Assembly (NCBI GenBank): GCA_964580105.1
Contig: CAZOJJ010000006.1
Location: 1-64,000 of the forward strand
DNA length: 64,000 nt
Origin: CAZOJJ01 sp964580105
GTDB taxonomy: Bacteria; Bacteroidota; Rhodothermia; Rhodothermales; Rubricoccaceae
Reading direction: 5' to 3'
The notes under the pieces are model-generated. The model had not been told where the DNA came from and did no database searches. It saw only the letters and a program-made list of their open reading frames with translations. Shown one piece after another: positions 48,046 through 56,349 of this stretch; position 1 is the first letter of the stretch, and the number at the start of each line of letters is the position of its first letter. Position numbers and translations under genes: made by a program.

Positions 48046-48714
48046 CTACGGCGACGACTCGTGGTCGAACCGGCCGAGGCGGAGGAAGTGGAGCGTCTGC
48101 CGGATCACGTCGGGCGCGCGCATCAGGAACGTGTGCCCGTGGGGGACGACGAGGTGGTCCGCGAACCCCGCCGCCTTCGTGCTCCACACCGCGACGATGC
48201 CGTCCGCCGGCCCACCGAAGTGCCGGGCGAAGAACGGGAACGGGTTGCGGTCGCCCGCGATGACGCCCGTCTCCGGCGGCAGCGTGCCGAGGGACCGGCA
48301 GACGCTATCGGGGCCGGTGCCCAGCTCCAGGAGGGCCGGGCCGCAGACGCGCCGGAAGAGCGGGGTATCCCGGAAGCGGTCGGCCAGCTCGCTGCCGCCG
48401 TGCGGGGGCGCCAGCATCACGGCGCGCGCACCCTCGGGCACCTCGCCCGCCTCGGCGTAGGCGCGGACGAGCACGCCGCCCATCGAATGGGTCACGAAGT
48501 GGATGCGTCCGGTCCCGTCGCGCCGCGCCTCGTCCACGGCCTTCGCCACAACGTCCCGGGCCAGGCGCGCCACCGGATGCCGCGTGGACGGGTAGCCGAC
48601 GTTGCGGACGGCGTAGCCCGTGCGGCGCAGCGCCCGCGCCATCGGCCGCATGGAGGTCGCCATGCGGCCGAGGCCGTGAAAGAGCAGGACGGTGTCGGGG
48701 GGAGCGAGGGCCAT
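48046..48714 (-). CDS. Alpha/beta-hydrolase, lipase-like
   Basis: This 222-residue alpha/beta-hydrolase is of the triacylglycerol-lipase/PGAP1-like kind: oxyanion region LLFHGLGRMATSM, nucleophile Ser in THSMGGVLVRAY, Asp in GPADGIVAV and His in VVPHGHTFLM. There is no signal peptide. It is probably a cytoplasmic or membrane-associated esterase; the substrate is unknown. Confidence 0.88.
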   Translation of the reverse strand: MALAPPDTVLLFHGLGRMATSMRPMARALRRTGYAVRNVGYPSTRHPVARLARDVVAKAVDEARRDGTGRIHFVTHSMGGVLVRAYAEAGEVPEGARAVMLAPPHGGSELADRFRDTPLFRRVCGPALLELGTGPDSVCRSLGTLPPETGVIAGDRNPFPFFARHFGGPADGIVAVWSTKAAGFADHLVVPHGHTFLMRAPDVIRQTLHFLRLGRFDHESSP

Positions 48715-48726
48715 GTCGCCCGAACC

Positions 48727-50040
48727 CTACTTCGCCAGGCCGGGGTTCCGGTCCAGGAACTCCTCATAGAGCGCCGTCTGCCGCGAGGCGAGGGGGATGC
48801 GGTAGCCGTCGATGAACAGGTGGACGACCTGGGTGCGCGGCTCGAAGGGGTCGCCGTCGGCGGCGAAGAGCGTGGCGGCCTTGCCCGCTTCGATGGAACC
48901 GAGGCGGTCGGCCACGCCGAAGATGCGGGCGGGCGCCAGCGTGACCGCCTCCAGCGCATCCTGCCGGTCGAAGCCGACCTCCTCGCCCCAGGCCGCGGCG
49001 AAGCCGGCGTGGAACGGGAGGTTGCGGACGTTCTCCGTCTCCTGCGTCTGTAGCGCCACCTCGACGCCGGCCGCGTGCAGGAGCGCGGCGTTCTGATAGG
49101 CCCGGTCGTAGCGGTCGGACGCCCGCGTCGGCAGCGCCAGGACGGGGCCGGTGACGACGGGCAGCCCGGCCTCGGCAATGCGGTCGGCCACGCGCCAGCC
49201 CTCGGCCACGCCGGTCAGGATCGCACGCACCGGCTTGTCTTCCAGCCATTCGAGCGCCTTCAGGATGTCGGCCGCCCTGTTCACGTTCACGAGGAGGGCG
49301 CGCTCGCCGCGCACGACGGGCAGCAGCGCCTCCATTTCGGGCTGGTAGTACGGCTCCGGCTCACGGTCTTCTGCCGTCGCTGCCGAGGCGATGCGGGCGA
49401 AGAGAACGGCTTGCGCCCAGACCTCGTCCAGCCGTTCCATCGCCTCGTTGAACTGCTTCTCGACGTCCGCGTCGCTGCGGCGGTCCCAGGGGCCGGCGCG
49501 CGCCGAGGAAGGGAAGTTGAGGACGACGCCCCGGAAGCCGGCGAACATCTGTCCGGGCGTGTAGCCGTGGAGGTTGACGAGCGCGGCCGTCCCCGGCATC
49601 GTCCCGCCCGAGGGCACCGAGAGCACCGTCGTCACGCCCGAGACGCGCGTCACGGCGACGTGCACGGAGTTGGGGTTGATGGCGGTGAGGGCCTGCATCT
49701 GCGGCGTGAACCGGCCGATCTCGTTGTAGTCCTGCGTCTCCGAGAGGGAGCCGACCTCCTGGAGGCCGATCCGCGTGCCGCCGTCGATGAAGCCGGGGTA
49801 GAGCGTGAGCCCGGTGCAGTCGATGACCTCGGCGTCGGCCGGCGTGGGCACGTTGGCGCCGACGGCCTCGATGCGGCCGTCGCGGAGCACGACGGTGCCC
49901 TTTTCGATGACGCCGTTGGCAACGGTCTCGATCCGCGCGTTGGTGAGGGCGAACGTCCCGGTGTACGTGCGGATGGGCCCGTCCTGGGCGGGGGCGGGCA
50001 GGGCCAGAACGGCGAGGATGAGGGCGAGGAACAGGCGCAT
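48727..50040 (-). CDS. Secreted amidohydrolase-like protein lacking HxH
   Basis: I start at ATG 50040 (MRLFLALILAVLALPAPAQ, a signal peptide), giving 437 residues. The fold pattern is that of composite-domain amidohydrolases (ALTNARIETVANGVIEKGT, LYPGFIDGGTRIGL, RIFGVADRLGSIEAGKAATL). However, the metal-binding HxH that should follow GFID is replaced by GGTR, so it may be catalytically altered. It is last of a three-member run with 50058-51428 and 51741-53462. Confidence 0.82.
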   Translation of the reverse strand: MRLFLALILAVLALPAPAQDGPIRTYTGTFALTNARIETVANGVIEKGTVVLRDGRIEAVGANVPTPADAEVIDCTGLTLYPGFIDGGTRIGLQEVGSLSETQDYNEIGRFTPQMQALTAINPNSVHVAVTRVSGVTTVLSVPSGGTMPGTAALVNLHGYTPGQMFAGFRGVVLNFPSSARAGPWDRRSDADVEKQFNEAMERLDEVWAQAVLFARIASAATAEDREPEPYYQPEMEALLPVVRGERALLVNVNRAADILKALEWLEDKPVRAILTGVAEGWRVADRIAEAGLPVVTGPVLALPTRASDRYDRAYQNAALLHAAGVEVALQTQETENVRNLPFHAGFAAAWGEEVGFDRQDALEAVTLAPARIFGVADRLGSIEAGKAATLFAADGDPFEPRTQVVHLFIDGYRIPLASRQTALYEEFLDRNPGLAK

Positions 50041-50057
50041 CAGGGCAAACGGCACGG

Positions 50058-51428
50058 TCAAAACACGAAGGCGCCTTCGAGGCACCGGTCCCCGGCCTCG
50101 GTGGCGTGGAGGTAGACCTCGTCGATGGGGGCGTCCGGGTCCACGTCGAGGCGCATGTCGTCGCCGTCGCGGGCGGCGTCGAAGCGGACGACGCCGTCCA
50201 CGACGGTCATCACGGGGCGGGCGTAGACGGAGAGCGGATGGCCGCGGAAGAGCGCGAGGTCGGCGTCCTTGCCCACCTCGATGGAGCCGACGCGGTCGTC
50301 GATGCCGAGCTGCCAGGCGGGGTTGATCGTGATGAGGGCGAGGGCCTCGTCGTCGGTCAGCCCGCCGTAGCGCTGGGCCTTGGCGGCTTCGTGGTAGAGG
50401 TGACGCATGAGCTCGTCGTCGTCCGAGTTGATGGACGTGCGGACGCCGTTGCGCGTGAGGATGGCGGCGTTGTAGGCCGTCGAGTAGTAGACCTCGAACT
50501 TGTAGCCCCACCAGTCGGAGAAGACGGAGGCGCCGGCGCCGTAGGCGGCCAGCTCGGGGGCCACCTTGAACGCCTCGTTGGCGTGCTGGAACGTGACGCG
50601 CTCGACGCCGAAGTCGCGCAGCACGTCCATCAGCATGAGGATCTCGTCGGCGCGGTAGCTGTGGGCGTGGACGAGCACCTCGCCGTCGAGCACGTCGGCC
50701 AGCGTCTCCATGCGGCGGCTGTAGGGCGGCGGCGTGGCGGGCCGGCCTTCGCGGACGGCGGCCGCGGCGGCCTCCTGGGCGGCGCGGTAGCGGCGCGCCT
50801 CGGTGAACGCCTCCCGGATCACCTGCTCGACGCCCATGCGCGTGTTCGGCCGCAGGCTTCGGCCCCGGCCGTGGACGCGCGTGGGGTTCTCGCCAAGGGC
50901 GAACTTGATCGTGCGCGGCGCGCCCTCGAACGCGAGCCCCTCGGGGTCGAACGTGCCGTAGCGGAGCTTGATCGTCTCGCTCTCGCCGCCGATGGGGTTG
51001 GCCGAGCCGTGGAGGACGTGGATCGTCGTCACGCCGCCCGCCAGCGCGCGGTAGATCCCGATGTCGGCCGGGTCGATCACGTCCCCGAGGCGGACCTCGG
51101 CGACGACGGGGTTGGTGGCCTCGTTGACGGGGCCTTCGACGGCCAGGTGCGAGTGGGCGTCGATGATGCCGGGCATGACGTGGAGCCCGGCGGCCTCGAC
51201 GACGCGGACCCCGTCCGGCGCCGTCAGATTCCGGCCGACCTCGGCGATCGTGCCGTTGCGGACGAGCACGTCGGTCCGCTCCAGCGTGCCGCGGGTGACG
51301 GTGAGCACGGTGCCGCCCCGGATGAGGAGGTCGCCGCGGGCGTCGGCGGGGGGGAGGTCGGCCGCCGTCTGGGCGGCGGCCGGCGAGGCGAGGAGGCTGA
51401 GGGCGAGGAGGAGCCGTCGCGGCATCAT
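50058..51428 (-). CDS. Secreted amidohydrolase with intact HxH
   Basis: This 456-residue protein has a signal peptide (LLLALSLLASPAAAQ). Metal ligands are visible as H92 and H94 in GIIDAHSHLA, His in LVHAHSYRA and in VTFQHANEAFK, and Asp in SINSDDDEL. It is the canonical member of the three-protein run. Relatives are annotated as imidazolonepropionase-like or dipeptidase-like, and the substrate is open. Its ATG overlaps the stop of the small beta-domain gene (ATGA, 51425-51428). Confidence 0.88.
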   Translation of the reverse strand: MMPRRLLLALSLLASPAAAQTAADLPPADARGDLLIRGGTVLTVTRGTLERTDVLVRNGTIAEVGRNLTAPDGVRVVEAAGLHVMPGIIDAHSHLAVEGPVNEATNPVVAEVRLGDVIDPADIGIYRALAGGVTTIHVLHGSANPIGGESETIKLRYGTFDPEGLAFEGAPRTIKFALGENPTRVHGRGRSLRPNTRMGVEQVIREAFTEARRYRAAQEAAAAAVREGRPATPPPYSRRMETLADVLDGEVLVHAHSYRADEILMLMDVLRDFGVERVTFQHANEAFKVAPELAAYGAGASVFSDWWGYKFEVYYSTAYNAAILTRNGVRTSINSDDDELMRHLYHEAAKAQRYGGLTDDEALALITINPAWQLGIDDRVGSIEVGKDADLALFRGHPLSVYARPVMTVVDGVVRFDAARDGDDMRLDVDPDAPIDEVYLHATEAGDRCLEGAFVF

Positions 51429-51733
51429 TCGGAGGCGTCGGTCTGGAGGCAGGCCGTGAAAGGGAGGGCTTCCTGGCCTTCGGGCACGGGCGGGCCCTCG
51501 AACGTGCCGCCGGTCACGGTCCCTTCGATCTCGATCCGCCCCATGCCGGGCTGATCGAACGCGAAGGCGAGGCGGCCGCCCTCGGCAACGAGGTCGTCGG
51601 GGCGGGCGACGTAGTCCCGGCTGCCGACGAGCGCGGCGGGGCCGTCGGCCTTCGCCGCCGACTTCGGGGCGTTCTGGGCGAAGGCGACGGGGGCTGCCGG
51701 GAGGAGCCGGGCGAAGAGCGGGAAGAGGCGCAT
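51425..51733 (-). CDS. Small exported beta-domain protein
   Basis: This 102-residue protein starts at ATG 51733 with a signal peptide (MRLFPLFARLLPAAPVAFAQ). The end (LAFAFDQPGMGRIEIEGTV, then TFEGPPVPEG) closely parallels the C-terminal module of the amidohydrolase at 51741-53462 (LAFSFDQPGLGTVRVRGVI), so it is a stand-alone copy of that module. It lies between two amidohydrolase genes and may be an accessory or stabilising subunit. Confidence 0.72.
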   Translation of the reverse strand: MRLFPLFARLLPAAPVAFAQNAPKSAAKADGPAALVGSRDYVARPDDLVAEGGRLAFAFDQPGMGRIEIEGTVTGGTFEGPPVPEGQEALPFTACLQTDASE

Positions 51734-51740
51734 CGCGGTA

Positions 51741-53462
51741 TCAGCTGCCGGGCCGCCGCGTGGCCGTGATGGAGAACGAGCCCGTCGCGCCCGCCTCGGC
51801 CGTGCCGGTGAACGAGTCGCCCTCGATGACGCCCCGGACGCGGACGGTGCCGAGGCCGGGCTGGTCGAACGAGAACGCGAGCACGTTGCCTTCGAGCGAG
51901 ACGGAAGCCAGGTTGCGGGTCTCGTCGGTGGTGATGGTGCCGGAGAGGCGGGAGCCCGCGCCTTCGAGCGTGAACGTGCCCTCCTGCGGGCCGTCCGGCG
52001 TGGAGACGCGGTAGGCCCACGTTCCCGCCGCCGTAGCCACGGCGTCGGGGTCGGCCCTCTCGGGCGCGCCGGACTCCTCGCCTTCGAAGCGGACGCCCTC
52101 GACGAACACGAAGCGGATGGCCGTCTCTTCGTCGAAGTAGTCGCCGTCGGTGACGACGAGGTTGGCGAGCTTGCCCGCCTCGACGGTGCCGAGCTGGCGG
52201 TCGAGGCCGAAGAAGCGGGCCGGCACCGTGGTGAGCGCCGCCAGCGCGTCGTCGGCGGCAAGCCCGGCGGCGATCATGCGGGCGAGGTGGCCGCGGATCG
52301 CGTCGGGCTTCACGTCGAGCGTGGCGAAGGCGAAGGGGATGTCGGCCTGCGCCAGCGTGGCCGCGTTCGCTTCGCGGCGGCCGACGGCGGCGGCGCGCTG
52401 GGCGCGCATGGCGGCGGCCTCGTCCTGCAGGTATTCGTAGGAGCGGATGCGCCGTTCGGTGATGAAGACGGTGCCGCCCGGCGTGGCGGAGGGATAAGGG
52501 GCGGCCGCCGCGCTCGTGTCGGCCGCGAGGGTGTCGGGCAGCGCCAGCGGGGCGAGCACCATCACGCCCTGCTCGTTGAGCCGCTCGACGAGCGGGGTGC
52601 TCTCGGGCACCCCCGCCAGCACGAGCGGCAGGTCGAACGCGCGCGCGAGGCGGAGGGCGTAGAACGCCTGGTTCGTGTTGCCGACCTCGAAGAACAGCGG
52701 GCGGTCGCCGTCGAGCGTCGGGAGGAGCGCGGCGAGGACGGGGTCGTAGGGCGGGCGCGTCGCCCCGCGCCGCTCGGAAAAGCGAGTGGCCGCCTCGCGG
52801 CGACGGCCGGCCTCGGTGAGCAGGTCGTGGAGGACGGCCTGGAGGCCCATCGGCGTGGCGGGGTAGACGCCGCGCGCGGGCGTGAACCGGGCGTAGAGCG
52901 ACAGCGGCCCCGTCAGGAGCGTGGCGCCGTCGCGCTCGCCGCGCTGGGCCGGGCGCAGGAGGAAAACGGCGCCCTGACCGGGAAGGGCCCGCCCGTGGGG
53001 GACGGTGTGCGCCGCCGTGAAGCCGAGCGCCCGGAGGGCTGCGACGGAAGCGTGGGCGGGGTCGATCATCGGCCGCACGTCGCGATCCGCCTGGATGCCG
53101 GCGCGGGCACGCGGCGGGTCGCCGGGGTCGGGTACGTCCTCCTCCTCGGCGTCCGGCGCGGCCACCCCCGCGTGCCCGAGGGCGTCGAGGAAGCCGGCGT
53201 AGACCGTGAGCGAGTCGCCCTCGATGACGTCCGCGTCGTACGGCGCCTGCACGTCCGGGCCGACGGCCTCGATGATCCCGTCGCGGACGACGACCGTCGC
53301 GCGGTCGAGCACCCGGCCGGGGGCCTGCACGACGCGCGCGTTCGTGATAGCGAAGGCGCGCGTGACGGGCCGGAGCGGGGTCTCGTTCGAGATGCCCTGC
53401 GCCCGGGAGGGGCCGGCGGCGGCGAGGAGAGCGAGGAAGAAGGGGAGGCGCAAGCGGCGCAT
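51741..53462 (-). CDS. Secreted amidohydrolase-like protein with C-terminal beta module
   Basis: I start at ATG 53462 (MRRLRLPFFLALLAAAG), giving 573 residues. The N-terminal amidohydrolase-like part (AITNARVVQAPGRVLDR, VYAGFLDALGHAGV, RFFGLDRQLGTVEAGKLANLV) lacks the HxH metal motif. The last about 80 residues form a beta-rich module (TFTLEGAGSRLSGTI, LAFSFDQPGLGTVRVRGVI), also found alone in the next gene. It is the first gene of the run. It may be a non-catalytic or altered partner of the intact enzyme. Confidence 0.82.
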   Translation of the reverse strand: MRRLRLPFFLALLAAAGPSRAQGISNETPLRPVTRAFAITNARVVQAPGRVLDRATVVVRDGIIEAVGPDVQAPYDADVIEGDSLTVYAGFLDALGHAGVAAPDAEEEDVPDPGDPPRARAGIQADRDVRPMIDPAHASVAALRALGFTAAHTVPHGRALPGQGAVFLLRPAQRGERDGATLLTGPLSLYARFTPARGVYPATPMGLQAVLHDLLTEAGRRREAATRFSERRGATRPPYDPVLAALLPTLDGDRPLFFEVGNTNQAFYALRLARAFDLPLVLAGVPESTPLVERLNEQGVMVLAPLALPDTLAADTSAAAAPYPSATPGGTVFITERRIRSYEYLQDEAAAMRAQRAAAVGRREANAATLAQADIPFAFATLDVKPDAIRGHLARMIAAGLAADDALAALTTVPARFFGLDRQLGTVEAGKLANLVVTDGDYFDEETAIRFVFVEGVRFEGEESGAPERADPDAVATAAGTWAYRVSTPDGPQEGTFTLEGAGSRLSGTITTDETRNLASVSLEGNVLAFSFDQPGLGTVRVRGVIEGDSFTGTAEAGATGSFSITATRRPGS

Positions 53463-53534
53463 CGGAACCGGCAGTGGAGGAGGGGCCGGGCCGAAGATAG
53501 AGCCCGGCGAAAAAAGCAGCACGCCCCGCGTGTG

Positions 53535-54224
53535 CTACGCCGCGAACACGCCCAGCTCGCGGCCGAGCGAACGGGCGGCGGGCGTCACGATCTGATCCGG
53601 GCGGACGACGATCTTCTTGTGCTGCAGCCGTGCCCTGCGCACGTCGTTTTCCGTGACGACACGCCCTTCGACCTCCACGACCTCCATCCGGTTCGGCGAC
53701 GGAAGCGAGGCGGAAGAGGCGGCGGGTCGTGCCGATTCAACGGACCCCTTGCTACCGAGCCACCGGGCCGTCGTACCGGCTTCGGTGCCGGCTGCGAGGA
53801 GGACCGTCCGGTCCAGCACGACGCGCGGTCCCTCTCCCGTTTCCACCCGCACGTGACTCAGCACGAGGGGACCGAGGGCGACGCTCGTCGTGACGCCGTC
53901 TGTGAGCCCCCATGCGTCGCGGAGGCCGGTGGGGAGGACGAGGCGCGGCGCGATGGGTCCGATTGCCGGAGCGTCGAGTGCGCCGCGCGGGCCGCGGAGG
54001 GTGGGCGACGAAGCGCGCAGCGCTTCCCGGTCGAGCGCGTCGAGGACGAGGCGGAGGGGATCGCCCGGCCGGGCCTCGACGAAGAGGGGGCGGCCGGCGC
54101 CGAGCACCTCGACCCGCTCCGTCCCCCGCCACGTGTAGCCCTCGCCGAAGAGCGCTGCGACGGCGTCGGGAGGCAGTACGGCGTGGGAGCGCGCCGCCTG
54201 GACGGGGAGGGCGTCGGGGCGCAT
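53535..54224 (-). CDS. PduL-like protein without zinc histidines, fused to a BMC-type terminal module
   Basis: This 229-residue protein follows the PduL phosphotransacylase layout: SHAVLPPDAVAALFGEGY at 13-30, VLGAGRPLFVEA, GPIAPRLVLPTGLRDAWGL at about 89-107, and GVTTSVALG. However, the HxH zinc motifs expected in both halves read SHAVLP and RLVLP, so the known catalytic metal site is missing. Residues about 187-226 (GRVVTENDVRRARL, IVVRPDQIVTPAARSLGREL) repeat the module at the start of the RpiB-like protein next door. Its ATG overlaps that gene's stop (TGATG). It may be a regulator or a remodelled enzyme. Confidence 0.65.
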   Translation of the reverse strand: MRPDALPVQAARSHAVLPPDAVAALFGEGYTWRGTERVEVLGAGRPLFVEARPGDPLRLVLDALDREALRASSPTLRGPRGALDAPAIGPIAPRLVLPTGLRDAWGLTDGVTTSVALGPLVLSHVRVETGEGPRVVLDRTVLLAAGTEAGTTARWLGSKGSVESARPAASSASLPSPNRMEVVEVEGRVVTENDVRRARLQHKKIVVRPDQIVTPAARSLGRELGVFAA

Positions 54225-54874
54225 CAGCGTCCGGGGAGGTAGCGGGCCTCCACGTCCTGGATCTTCTGCACGCGCGCGGCGTGGCGCCCGCCCTCGAAGG
54301 CCACCGACAGGAACTCGGCCAGCACGCGCTTGGCGCTCTCGACGCCCATCGTGCGGCTCCCGAGCGTGAGCACGTTGGCGTCGTTGTGGGCGCGGGCGTT
54401 GTAGGCACTGAATACGTCGGGGCAGAGGGCGGCGCGCACGCCCGGCACCTTGTTCGCCACCATCGCCGAGCCGACGCCGACGCCGTCGATCATCAGCCCG
54501 AAGCGGACGGCGCCCTGCTGCACGAGCCGCGCCACGGCGAAGGCGTAGTCCGGGTAATCCACCGACGCCTCGGAATCGGTCCCGACGTCGGTGACGGCGA
54601 AGCCGAGGGCCTCGGCGTGCGTCTTGAGCGCGGCCTTGTAGGGGAAGCCGGCGTGGTCGCACCCCAGCGCCAGCGTCTTCGGCGGAGCCGGCGAGGGCGC
54701 CGAGGCGGAGGCGGTGCCGGCCTCGGGCGTGCGCTCGACGAACGCGACGCCGTGCTCGCGCGCCGCGTCGCGCGCCAGCGGCGTGACGAGCGTGCCCGGC
54801 GCGACGACGAGCCGGCCGCTCCCGCTGCGGGCGGCGTCGAGGACGTGACGTTCGGTGATGAGGCGGCGCGGCAT
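54224..54874 (-). CDS. RpiB/LacA-type isomerase-like protein with N-terminal BMC-type module
   Basis: This 216-residue protein has an N-terminal module (RLITERHVLDAARSG, LVVAPGTLVTPLARDAAREH, residues 4-42) joined by an Ala/Pro linker to an RpiB domain (67-216: GCDHAGFPYK, NARAHNDANVLTLGSR). In ordinary RpiB an active-site Cys lies in CGTGIG; here that stretch reads DGVGVG, so ribose-5-phosphate isomerase activity is doubtful. Related RpiB-like proteins with such an N-terminus occur in bacterial microcompartment loci together with PduL. No shell protein gene is in the window. Confidence 0.75.
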   Translation of the reverse strand: MPRRLITERHVLDAARSGSGRLVVAPGTLVTPLARDAAREHGVAFVERTPEAGTASASAPSPAPPKTLALGCDHAGFPYKAALKTHAEALGFAVTDVGTDSEASVDYPDYAFAVARLVQQGAVRFGLMIDGVGVGSAMVANKVPGVRAALCPDVFSAYNARAHNDANVLTLGSRTMGVESAKRVLAEFLSVAFEGGRHAARVQKIQDVEARYLPGR

Positions 54875-55008
54875 GGCCCCAAGCTACGGCGCGGGCACAG
54901 GTAGGGTGAACCCGTGCAGGCGACGCACCGTTGCACGATTCGGTGGCTCTTATTGATCTTCCTTTTGATCGCGAGCGCCGTCGCCCCTCCCATTAGCCCC
55001 TCGCTGGC

Positions 55009-56310
55009 ATGTCCGTCGTCCCGCCTCCCACGTCGTCTCCCGTCGTCGCCGAGCACCCGAAGGTGTCGGCCTACGAGATCGCCACCGCCAACTTCGACCG
55101 CGCCGCCGACCTCCTCGGCCTCTCCGACGAGTGGCGCATGTTGATCCGGACGCCCTTCCGCGAGATGCGCGTCGAGGTGCCGCTCCACCGCGAGGATGGC
55201 AGCCTCGTCGTCTTCACCGGGTACCGCGTCCAGCACAGCGGCGCGCGCGGGCCGTTCAAAGGCGGGATCCGGTTCTCGCCGCTGGTCGACTTCGACGAGG
55301 TCCGCGCCCTGGCCGAGACGATGACGTACAAAACGGCCCTCGTGGACGTGCCCTTCGGCGGCGGCAAGGGGGGCGTCAACTGCGACCCGCGCACGCTCTC
55401 GAAGCTGGAACTGGAGCACGTCACGCGCCGCTACGTCTCGCGCATCCACCTCCTCCTCGGCCCCAACCGCGACGTGCCCGCGCCGGACATGGGCACCAAC
55501 GCGCAGGTGATGGCCTGGATCGTGGACCAGTACGGCCGCCAGCACGGCCACTCGCCCGCCGTCGTGACGGGCAAGCCGCTGGAGATGGGCGGCTCGCCCG
55601 GCCGCGAGCAGGCCACCGGCCGCGGCGTGATGATCACGGCCCTGGAGGCGGCGAAGGACTACGGCCTCGACCTCCGCGGCCTCCGCGTGGCCATCCAGGG
55701 GTTCGGCAACGTCGGCATGAACGCGGCGCTGCTGCTGGCCGAGAGGGGCTGCACCATCGTCGGCATCTCGGACGTCTCCGGCGGCATCTTCCACGCCGAC
55801 GGCATCGACGTCGAGGACCTCCGGCGCTACAAGGAGCGCGAGGGCGGCGACCACACCATCGCGGGCTACGCCGCGCCCGGCCTCGAGAACGTCGGCCACG
55901 CCGACTTCATGGGCGTCGACTGCGACGTGCTCATCCCCGCCGCGATGGAGAGTGCCATCCACGAGGACAACGTGGACTCCGTCAAGGCCAAGATCGTCGT
56001 CGAGGGCGCCAACCTCCCCATCGCGCCGGACGCCGACGCCAAGCTGATCGAGCGCGGCGTCGTCATCGTACCGGACATCCTCGCCAACGCGGGCGGCGTG
56101 ACCGTCTCCTACTTCGAGTGGAGCCAGAACTTCCAGCAGTATCGGTGGGCCGAGGAGGAGGTCAACGAGCGGCTGGAGCGGATCATGCTCAAGGCCTACC
56201 GCGACGTCGTCGCCGAGTCGAAGGCGCGCCGTGCGACGCTCCGGGAGGCGGCGTTTACCCTCGCCATCGGCCGCGTCGTCAAGGCCGAGCAACTGCGCGG
56301 GTCGCTGTAG
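55009..56310 (+). CDS. gdhA: Glutamate dehydrogenase
   Basis: This 433-residue enzyme (Glu/Leu/Phe/Val dehydrogenase family) catalyses oxidative deamination of glutamate or the reverse. Landmarks are FKGGIRFSP and MTYKTALVDVPFGGGKGG (catalytic Lys residues), DVPAPDMGTNAQ, the dinucleotide fold QGFGNVG and EGANLPI. The stretch before the start (54875-55008) is relatively AT-rich and may hold the promoter. It is a plausible downstream step for glutamate made by the hut operon. Confidence 0.96.
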   Translation: MSVVPPPTSSPVVAEHPKVSAYEIATANFDRAADLLGLSDEWRMLIRTPFREMRVEVPLHREDGSLVVFTGYRVQHSGARGPFKGGIRFSPLVDFDEVRALAETMTYKTALVDVPFGGGKGGVNCDPRTLSKLELEHVTRRYVSRIHLLLGPNRDVPAPDMGTNAQVMAWIVDQYGRQHGHSPAVVTGKPLEMGGSPGREQATGRGVMITALEAAKDYGLDLRGLRVAIQGFGNVGMNAALLLAERGCTIVGISDVSGGIFHADGIDVEDLRRYKEREGGDHTIAGYAAPGLENVGHADFMGVDCDVLIPAAMESAIHEDNVDSVKAKIVVEGANLPIAPDADAKLIERGVVIVPDILANAGGVTVSYFEWSQNFQQYRWAEEEVNERLERIMLKAYRDVVAESKARRATLREAAFTLAIGRVVKAEQLRGSL

Positions 56311-56329
56311 GGCCGGCCGCCGGGTGGAA

Positions 56330-56344
56330 CGGGAGCCGCTCCCG
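56330..56344. terminator. Hairpin between convergent gdhA and envC
   Basis: CGGGAG-CCG-CTCCCG forms a 6-bp perfect stem in the 39-bp gap between two convergent stop codons. There is no T-run on either strand; it may terminate both. Confidence 0.4.
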
Positions 56345-56349
56345 GCTCG

